Source of the DNA: an uncultured Lachnospiraceae bacterium
GTDB lineage: Bacteria > Bacillota > Clostridia > Lachnospirales > Lachnospiraceae
DNA: 5,152 nucleotides
Direction: 5' to 3'
NCBI GenBank assembly: GCA_946409475.1
Contig: CAMJWQ010000260.1
Span: 1 to 5,152, forward strand
The notes beneath the pieces were generated by a model. That model searched no databases and had not been told where the DNA came from. It saw only the letters and a program-made list of their open reading frames with translations. Position numbers and translations under genes: made by a program. Shown one piece after another: positions 1-4,124 of the stretch (the first letter of the stretch is position 1; each line of letters starts with the position of its first letter).

Positions 1-540
1 CGCTTTGCCTTCTAATTCTTTTACCAGCTTGGCAGTATCATGCTTCACTTCATCTTCAACAGTTTTCAACAGATATTCTTTTGCTTGTTCGGAGGTAAGA
101 CCTGAAATTCTTTCCAGTTCCTTTACTGTCCTTTCATGAAGAATCGAAATTTCAGATTTCTTCTTTTCTAATTCTTCCTCCTTTGCAGAAAATACTGCCT
201 CACGTCTTTCTATAGCTTCTGCTTTCTTATCAATGTTCTCTTCCTTTTGAAGAACTCTTCTTTCAAGACGTTGAATTTCTGTTCTCCGTTCTTTGATTTC
301 TCGATCTAATTCATTTTTTGTTTTAATTGATTCTTCTTTGATTTCAAGTAAGCTTTCTCTCTTTTTAGCCTCGGCAACCTTTAACGCTTCATCTATTATT
401 CCTCTCGCTTTTTCATCTGCATTCCCGATTTTAGCCTCTACAACTTTTTTTCTATAGGAAATTGCTATTAAGCAAGTAACAGGTACTGCAATAACAAGCG
501 TAATGACCACAGCAATAGCAATGCCAATTACTGTCTGCAC
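1..540 (-). CDS. rny: Ribonuclease Y, N-terminal part (cut by left edge)
   Basis: RNase Y is the membrane-anchored endoribonuclease that starts mRNA decay in many Firmicutes. The visible 180 codons are open from a GTG at 540-538 to the window edge. Residues 2-29 form one hydrophobic segment (begins QTVIGIAIAVVITLVIAV), the usual N-terminal membrane anchor. Residues about 30-180 are highly charged and rich in Glu, Lys and Arg, with heptad-like spacing (for example KNELDREIKERRTEIQRLER), which matches the family's long coiled coil. The stretch near 149-177 (LTSEQAKEYLLKTVEDEV) is typical of RNase Y just before the KH domain. The KH and catalytic HD domains lie outside the window, so catalysis cannot be verified. 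GTG is chosen because a perfect AGGAGG lies 7 nt upstream and no in-frame ATG fits. It follows recX in the same direction but has its own promoter. The family assignment rests on architecture, sequence pattern and the recA-recX-rny gene order. Confidence 0.93.
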   Translation of the reverse strand, partial: MQTVIGIAIAVVITLVIAVPVTCLIAISYRKKVVEAKIGNADEKARGIIDEALKVAEAKKRESLLEIKEESIKTKNELDREIKERRTEIQRLERRVLQKEENIDKKAEAIERREAVFSAKEEELEKKKSEISILHERTVKELERISGLTSEQAKEYLLKTVEDEVKHDTAKLVKELEGKA

Positions 541-554
541 AGGAGCACCTCCTT
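541..554 (-). promoter_or_regulatory. rny ribosome binding site inside a short hairpin
   Basis: Reading the minus strand, AAGGAGG (554-548) lies 7 nt before the GTG start. The same bases form a perfect inverted repeat, AGGAG-GTG-CTCCT (553-541), whose 3' arm ends directly at the start codon. A 5-bp stem with a 3-nt loop would mask the ribosome binding site. The repeat is seen directly; any effect on translation is inference. Confidence 0.75.
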
Positions 555-588
555 ATTCATTTTTCATTGTACAAAATACAACACTTAA

Positions 589-617
589 ATTTTATACTTT
601 TTTAGTACAACTGTCAA
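589..617 (-). promoter_or_regulatory. Sigma-A-type promoter of rny
   Basis: On the minus strand a perfect -35 box TTGACA (617-612) is followed by a 17-nt spacer and the -10 box TAAAAT (594-589), one base off TATAAT. Transcription should start near 582, giving a leader of about 40 nt. No hairpin terminator is visible between recX and this promoter, so rny may also receive read-through from the recA-recX transcript. Confidence 0.85.
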
Positions 618-633
618 GTAATCTTAATTTTTA

Positions 634-1266
634 TCAATCAAATTCATCATTTTCGTCAATATCATTATTCTTAAGCCGGCAAATACATTGGCATATATCT
701 TCATAATGAAACCCCTTTCGGAATAAATACCGTATCAGCCTGCTTTCCTTTTGCATATCAAGCTCCTCTGCTCTTTTTACCTTCTTTTTCGCTAATTTCA
801 GGATGGCCTCAGTATCGTTTACCTCTTCCTGTCCCATGACTTTTCGGACTGTGTCTTTGGCAATTCCCTTGTGATACAATTGTTCTGTTATCTGCTTCGC
901 GCTTTTTCTTTTTCCATAAGCACGGATAAATTGTCTGGTATATGATAAATCATCTAAATAATGATATTCTTTAAGAAATATAACTACTTTTTCTATTACT
1001 TCTTCAGGATAGCGATTTTGACATAGCCTGGCACTTAATTCTTTTTCCGTGTATTCTCTGGCAGTCAATAGATAAAGGGCCCTGTTCTGAGCTCTTTTAT
1101 ACAGGGTCCGATTGATGATTTCTTTGTATCGGTTATTATTTAATTCCTTTCCAATTTCTATTTCGTAATATTTTAATTCGCCTTTGTATAAGACAAAGGC
1201 GAATTTATTATCGATAAAAATATTCCTTTTATTCTTAGATACCTTCTCAATCTCCGTTACAAGCAT
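634..1266 (-). CDS. recX: Regulatory protein RecX
   Basis: RecX binds the RecA filament and modulates its recombinase and coprotease activities. The 210-residue product has the family's helical-repeat pattern: residues about 58-100 (RAQNRALYLLTAREYTEKEL, then RYPEEVIEKVVIFLKE), then YHYLDDLSYTRQFI (101-114), then a basic stretch running into ITEQLYHKGIAKDTV (126-140), and a further repeat at about 150-200 containing RYLFRKGFHYEDI. Residues 1-50 form the N-terminal extension common in Firmicutes RecX. The C-terminus is acidic (NNDIDENDEFD). The ATG lies 3 nt after the recA stop codon, with GAGGAA at the end of recA as its ribosome binding site, so recA and recX should be co-transcribed and translationally coupled. 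Two stop codons, TGA then TAA, end the frame. Length is normal for the low-GC family. Confidence 0.95.
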   Translation of the reverse strand: MLVTEIEKVSKNKRNIFIDNKFAFVLYKGELKYYEIEIGKELNNNRYKEIINRTLYKRAQNRALYLLTAREYTEKELSARLCQNRYPEEVIEKVVIFLKEYHYLDDLSYTRQFIRAYGKRKSAKQITEQLYHKGIAKDTVRKVMGQEEVNDTEAILKLAKKKVKRAEELDMQKESRLIRYLFRKGFHYEDICQCICRLKNNDIDENDEFD

Positions 1267-1269
1267 AAG

Positions 1270-2298
1270 TTATTCCTCTGCTGCTCCGGTTTTATCGGTA
1301 TCAGCTAACAGATTATAATGTTTACGGACTAAGACTTCTACTTCTTCCAGGATTTCCCGATGCTCTTTCAGAAAGGTCTTGGCATTTTCACGTCCCTGTC
1401 CTATTTTAGCTCCGTTGTAAGCAAACCATGCTCCGCTTTTATTAATAATATTACATTCAGCAGCCAAGTCCAGTATATCTCCTTCCGTTGAAATACCTTT
1501 TCCGAACATAATATCAAATTCGGCTTCTTTAAACGGCGGAGCAATTTTATTCTTCACTACTTTTACCCTGGTTCTGTTACCTACGACTTCTCCGCCCTGC
1601 TTTAAGGCTTCAATTCTTCTGACATCCATGCGGACGGAAGAATAGAATTTTAATGCCCTGCCTCCGGTAGTTGTCTCCGGATTTCCAAACATCACGCCGA
1701 CTTTCTCTCTTAATTGATTAATGAATATTACGGAACAGTTGGATTTACTGATGACGGCTGTTAATTTACGGAGAGCCTGGGACATTAATCTGGCCTGTAA
1801 TCCCACATGACTATCTCCCATTTCGCCGTCTATTTCCGCTCTGGGCACTAAAGCCGCCACAGAATCAATTACGATAATATCAATAGCGCCGGAACGAACC
1901 ATTGTTTCCGTGATCTCCAGAGCCTGTTCTCCATTATCGGGCTGAGATATATAAAGATTATCAATATCTACCCCGATGTTCTTTGCATATACGGGATCCA
2001 GGGCATGCTCCGCATCTATAAATCCGGCTATTCCGCCTCTTTTTTGAACTTCCGCAACCATATGTAAGGTAACTGTGGTTTTACCACTGGATTCCGGACC
2101 ATATATTTCTATGATGCGTCCCTTGGGTATACCGCCTAAGCCTAAAGCAATATCCAGACTTAAGGAACCGGTAGGTATGGTTTCCACATTCATATGGGTT
2201 CCCGTATCTCCTAATTTCATGACGGAACCTTTGCCGAATTGTTTTTCTATTTGTGACAGTGCGGCATCCAATGCCTTTATTTTATCATCCTGAGCCAT
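1270..2298 (-). CDS. recA: Recombinase RecA
   Basis: RecA forms ATP-dependent filaments on single-stranded DNA, catalyses strand exchange and triggers LexA self-cleavage in the SOS response. The 342-residue product is full length for the family. It shows Walker A GPESSGKT (67-74), the catalytic Glu in FIDAEHALD (E97), Walker B IIVIDSVAAL with D145, loop L1 around EIDGEMGDSH (155-164), and Gln195 leading into loop L2, which contains GNPETTTGGRALKFY (205-219). The interface lysines are at 249 and 251 (KNKIAPPF). The N-terminal helix (residues 3-30, DDKIKALDAALSQIEKQFGK) and the acidic C-terminal tail (TGAAEE) are both present. No key residue is missing and there is no intein. The ATG is supported by AGGAGG 5 nt upstream. 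Regulation is by a sigma-A promoter plus a LexA box in the leader. recX follows after 3 nt. In many Firmicutes cinA lies immediately upstream; here about 1.8 kb separates the two. Confidence 0.99.
   Translation of the reverse strand: MAQDDKIKALDAALSQIEKQFGKGSVMKLGDTGTHMNVETIPTGSLSLDIALGLGGIPKGRIIEIYGPESSGKTTVTLHMVAEVQKRGGIAGFIDAEHALDPVYAKNIGVDIDNLYISQPDNGEQALEITETMVRSGAIDIIVIDSVAALVPRAEIDGEMGDSHVGLQARLMSQALRKLTAVISKSNCSVIFINQLREKVGVMFGNPETTTGGRALKFYSSVRMDVRRIEALKQGGEVVGNRTRVKVVKNKIAPPFKEAEFDIMFGKGISTEGDILDLAAECNIINKSGAWFAYNGAKIGQGRENAKTFLKEHREILEEVEVLVRKHYNLLADTDKTGAAEE
1273..1279 (-). promoter_or_regulatory. recX ribosome binding site within the recA 3' end
   Basis: AGAGGAA on the minus strand lies 6 nt before the recX ATG. 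It is formed by the last codons of recA (Ala-Glu-Glu) and the first base of its stop codon. This supports the chosen recX start and suggests that ribosomes finishing recA feed recX translation. Confidence 0.7.
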
Positions 2299-2303
2299 TT
2301 TAA

Positions 2304-2309
2304 CCTCCT
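2304..2309 (-). promoter_or_regulatory. recA ribosome binding site
   Basis: AGGAGG on the minus strand lies 5 nt before the recA ATG. This is a consensus site and fixes the start of recA. Confidence 0.9.
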
Positions 2310-2313
2310 AATA

Positions 2314-2327
2314 CGAACTTATGTTCT
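2314..2327 (-). promoter_or_regulatory. LexA (SOS) operator of recA
   Basis: The 14-mer reads CGAACTTATGTTCT on the plus strand and AGAACATAAGTTCG on the minus strand. It matches the Firmicutes LexA/DinR box CGAAC-N4-GTTCG at nine of the ten conserved bases, the exception being one outer base. It sits between the -10 box and the ribosome binding site, at about +3 to +16 of the expected transcript, where bound LexA would block transcription. SOS control of recA is established for the group; the site itself is read from the sequence. Confidence 0.88.
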
Positions 2328-2336
2328 CCTTCTATA

Positions 2337-2365
2337 AATATAGTATATATTAATTACTCTGTCAA
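2337..2365 (-). promoter_or_regulatory. Sigma-A-type promoter of recA-recX
   Basis: On the minus strand a perfect TTGACA (2365-2360) is followed by a 17-nt spacer and TATATT (2342-2337), one base off TATAAT. Transcription should start near 2330, immediately upstream of the LexA box. The strength of the core elements suits a gene with high basal and inducible expression. Confidence 0.9.
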
Positions 2366-2388
2366 TTGTTATTTTTAAACATGTTATT

Positions 2389-2586
2389 TCAGACAAGCAA
2401 TACGCATCCCTCCTTATCATGAATTTTATAACCAATGGGATTGTTCATATGGGTTGGCAAACCCGTGAGAATTGCGCGTGTTGCCTTATCACAGCTACCG
2501 CCCTCAGATAATAAAAGTGCGCACTTAACCCGCTGCCCGCGCATATCAGAAAAAAAGGATAAGATTTTGAAAATGTACTCTAACAT
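2389..2586 (-). CDS. Uncertain 65-codon ORF upstream of recA
   Basis: I do not recognise this product. The frame runs from ATG (2586) to TGA (2389) and would encode 65 residues: a hydrophobic start (MLEYIFKILSFF), a basic and cysteine-containing middle (RGQRVKCALLL, GGSCDKATRAIL), then GLPTHMNNPIGYKIHDKEG and a hydrophobic end (CVLLV). No signal peptide cleavage site or known motif is evident. It lacks a ribosome binding site: the 15 bases before the ATG are A and T except for one C. The TATAAT at 2596-2591 would start transcription almost at the ATG, so translation would have to be leaderless. The segment is richer in G and C than the flanking spacers, which suggests that it is constrained. 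It could be a small protein, the remnant of a longer gene, or a structured RNA upstream of recA. The stop codon lies only 24 nt before the recA -35 box, with no terminator between. Confidence 0.3.
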   Translation of the reverse strand: MLEYIFKILSFFSDMRGQRVKCALLLSEGGSCDKATRAILTGLPTHMNNPIGYKIHDKEGCVLLV

Positions 2587-2590
2587 TTTT

Positions 2591-2619
2591 ATTATAGAAT
2601 TTTACAATAAATAAAGCAA
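2591..2619 (-). promoter_or_regulatory. Possible promoter reading toward the 65-codon ORF and recA
   Basis: On the minus strand a perfect TATAAT (2596-2591) lies 17 nt after TTGCTT (2619-2614), which matches TTGACA only in its first three bases. A-rich tracts directly upstream (2623-2652) could act as an UP element. Start of transcription is expected near 2584. In such AT-rich DNA a chance TATAAT is plausible, so confidence is limited. Confidence 0.4.
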
Positions 2620-2622
2620 TCA

Positions 2623-2652
2623 TTAATTTCTTTTTTAATTTCTTTTTTAATT
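2623..2652. repeat. 12-bp tandem repeat, 2.5 copies
   Basis: The unit TTAATTTCTTTT occurs at 2623-2634 and again exactly at 2635-2646, followed by a partial copy TTAATT at 2647-2652. It places T-runs (A-runs on the other strand) 12 bp apart, close to one helical turn, in the divergent region between the minus-strand promoter and the sigma-E-type promoter. It may bend the DNA or be simple slippage. Confidence 0.7.
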
Positions 2653-2692
2653 CTTAATATCTTTAAATGCTCCTAATTAAATGAGTCTTCCT

Positions 2693-2722
2693 AACATATC
2701 TGCCGTAAGCCCTGCATACAAT
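2693..2722 (+). promoter_or_regulatory. Sigma-E-type sporulation promoter of the SleL-like gene
   Basis: CATACAAT (2715-2722) is an exact match to the -10 consensus of the mother-cell sporulation factor sigma-E. It is preceded by a 14-nt spacer and AACATATC (2693-2700), which carries the ATAT core of the sigma-E -35 element. Transcription would begin near 2729, leaving a leader of about 27 nt with a good ribosome binding site. No sigma-A promoter with a reasonable -35 box is seen in this region. B. subtilis yaaH, the counterpart gene, is known to be sigma-E dependent, which agrees. Confidence 0.7.
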
Positions 2723-2740
2723 GCATATTAAGAACACAAT

Positions 2741-2747
2741 AGGAAGG
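2741..2747 (+). promoter_or_regulatory. Ribosome binding site deciding the start at 2756
   Basis: AGGAAGG, continuing as GGTGAT, pairs with the 3' end of 16S rRNA and lies 8 nt before the ATG at 2756. An in-frame GTG at 2747 would overlap this site and so cannot be served by it. The ATG is therefore preferred. Confidence 0.8.
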
Positions 2748-2755
2748 TGATAAAA

Positions 2756-4042
2756 ATGGAGATACATACTGTGCAAAGAGGTGAAACGTTAACACAGATA
2801 GCTGCCGCTTATGGGGTATCCGTACAATCCATAATTACCGACAACGGCTTAGAAAATCAGGACAATCTTGTGGTCGGACAATCTTTGATTATTCTGTTTC
2901 CCGAAGTCATACACACTGTGAGCGCAGGAGAAACGCTGACGCAGATAGCATCTTTCTATAATACCACCGTTCTGGCACTCCTGCAGAATAATCCCTATCT
3001 ATCCTCCGACCCCATTTTGTTTGTCGGGCAGCAAATAACCATCAGCTATGCAGAAACCCGGATACGCGAAATATTTGTTAATGGCTATGTATATCCTTTT
3101 ATTAACAGAAATGTTCTGTTAAGAGTCTTGCCTTTTTTAACTAACCTGACGATTTTCGGATACGGATTCACGGAAGACGGAGAATTGATTCCCATAGATG
3201 ACCAGCTCTTAATTAACTTAGCCTATCAATACAAAGTAGCACCCATCATGCTATTATCTTCTGTTGACGAAGGCGGTAATTTCAGCAGTGAACGTGCCAG
3301 TTTCTTATTCCAGAATGTAGAACTGCAAAATATTATAATTGATAAAATTATCGCCGTTATGAGTGAAAAGGGATATTTGGGACTGGATATTGATTTTGAA
3401 TTTATTCCCCCGGAAGTTGGGGAGGCCTTTATCGAATTTGTAAGAAACGTGACAACAAAATTAAATGCACAGGGCTTTACCGTAAATGTGGATTTGGCTC
3501 CCAAGACCTCCGCAGAGCAGGCCGGTCTGCTGTATCAGGCCCATGATTATGCACAGCTGGGAGCAATAGCCAATACGGTTCTTTTAATGACCTATGAATG
3601 GGGTTATACCTACGGACCTCCCATGGCGGTGGCTCCCGTTGATCAGGTTCGAAGAGTTGTGAATTATGCAATTACCGAAATACCTGTTTCGAAAATAGTT
3701 ATGGGGGTTCCCAACTATGGATATGACTGGCTATTACCCTACGTAAGAGGCGTCACGGCAGCCACTATTGTCGGGAACCAATATGCGGTGCAGATGGCAG
3801 CTCAAAATAATGTGGAAATACAATTTGATCCAACCGCCCAGTCCCCTTTCTTTTATTATCAGGATATGAGAGGAAGAAGCCATGTTGTATGGTTTGAGGA
3901 TGTACGCAGTATTCAAGCTAAAATGGAGGTCGTAACCGAGAATTCATTGCTGGGAATCGGTTATTGGAATACTATGAGGCCCTTTGCTCAAAATTGGGCC
4001 TTCCTAAATGCCAAATTTACCATTAGAAAAGTGATACCGTAA
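2756..4042 (+). CDS. sleL: SleL/YaaH-like spore cortex N-acetylglucosaminidase (LysM-LysM-GH18)
   Basis: Proteins of this architecture cut muramic-delta-lactam-containing cortex peptidoglycan fragments when spores germinate. The product has 428 residues, close to B. subtilis YaaH/SleL (about 427). LysM 1 spans about 2-48 and LysM 2 about 52-97; both open with HTVxxGETLTQIA and end near VGQ. The GH18 barrel covers about 105-425. Its acid motif is LGLDIDFE (208-215) with D211, D213 and the proton donor E215; the first Asp of the classical DxxDxDxE is Leu. MTYEWGYTYGPPMAVAP (278-294) and GIGYWN (400-405) are further barrel-strand signatures. There is no signal peptide, as expected for an enzyme made in the mother cell and deposited on the forespore. 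The gene stands alone, opposite in direction to cinA and recA, behind a sigma-E-type promoter. The family call is strong. The symbol rests on architecture; other LysM-GH18 paralogues (YdhD, YvbX types) cannot be fully excluded. Confidence 0.85.
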   Translation: MEIHTVQRGETLTQIAAAYGVSVQSIITDNGLENQDNLVVGQSLIILFPEVIHTVSAGETLTQIASFYNTTVLALLQNNPYLSSDPILFVGQQITISYAETRIREIFVNGYVYPFINRNVLLRVLPFLTNLTIFGYGFTEDGELIPIDDQLLINLAYQYKVAPIMLLSSVDEGGNFSSERASFLFQNVELQNIIIDKIIAVMSEKGYLGLDIDFEFIPPEVGEAFIEFVRNVTTKLNAQGFTVNVDLAPKTSAEQAGLLYQAHDYAQLGAIANTVLLMTYEWGYTYGPPMAVAPVDQVRRVVNYAITEIPVSKIVMGVPNYGYDWLLPYVRGVTAATIVGNQYAVQMAAQNNVEIQFDPTAQSPFFYYQDMRGRSHVVWFEDVRSIQAKMEVVTENSLLGIGYWNTMRPFAQNWAFLNAKFTIRKVIP

Positions 4043-4055
4043 TACATAGCTGCTT

Positions 4056-4123
4056 CTTTTTGCTCTATAGGAATCACAGGCTTTATTTATTTAAGGCAAT
4101 GCATATTCTTATAGAGTAAAAAG
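4056..4123. repeat. 19-bp inverted repeat between convergent genes; possible terminator
   Basis: CTTTTTGCTCTATAGGAAT (4056-4074) pairs over its whole length with the arm at 4105-4123 (ATTCTTATAGAGTAAAAAG), with two G-U wobbles in the plus-strand RNA. The 30-nt loop contains a second stem, GCTTTA (4080-4085) with TAAGGC (4092-4097). The structure starts 13 nt after the SleL-like stop codon and ends 1 nt from the cinA stop, so it fills the convergent gap, where a two-way terminator is expected. However, the T-run is on the 5' arm and the A-run on the 3' arm of both strands, so neither transcript has the U-tract of a standard intrinsic terminator. Confidence 0.7.
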
Positions 4124-4124
4124 A

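Noticed and set aside
567..610. GTACAA occurs at 569-574 (within the palindrome TTGTACAA) and again at 605-610 around the rny promoter; considered as a paired operator.
   Set aside because: Six bases recurring in very AT-rich DNA is weak evidence, and no regulator is suggested by the context.
503..706. 67-codon plus-strand frame across the rny start, rny promoter and recX end.
   Set aside because: It overlaps two well-supported minus-strand genes and a clear promoter; composition is typical of an antisense shadow.
2075..2293. 72-codon plus-strand frame across the 5' part of recA.
   Set aside because: It is antisense to a fully conserved recA, has no homologous motif and no convincing ribosome binding site; it is a shadow frame.
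2378..2401. Possible 7-codon leader peptide on the minus strand (MRIACLK) after AAGGAGG.
   Set aside because: The ribosome binding site is only 1 nt from the ATG, and there is no attenuator structure or codon bias pointing to a leader peptide.
2430..2550. Bases resembling riboswitch cores on either strand: GGCAAACC (c-di-GMP-I-like, plus strand), GGGCAG/GGCGGTAG (FMN-like, minus strand) and AGGGCGGTAGC (T-box-like, minus strand).
   Set aside because: Each covers only one short consensus block. The remaining conserved blocks (ACGCAAAGC for c-di-GMP-I, the later FMN blocks, and the ACCGCG antiterminator with terminator for a T-box) are absent, and recA is not an expected target.
2747..2755. 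GTG at 2747 as start of the SleL-like gene.
   Set aside because: It overlaps the ribosome binding site, whereas the ATG at 2756 has ideal spacing and leads straight into the first LysM domain.
3226..3916. Three minus-strand frames within the SleL-like gene.
   Set aside because: They overlap the intact GH18 coding sequence in antisense and show no protein family pattern.
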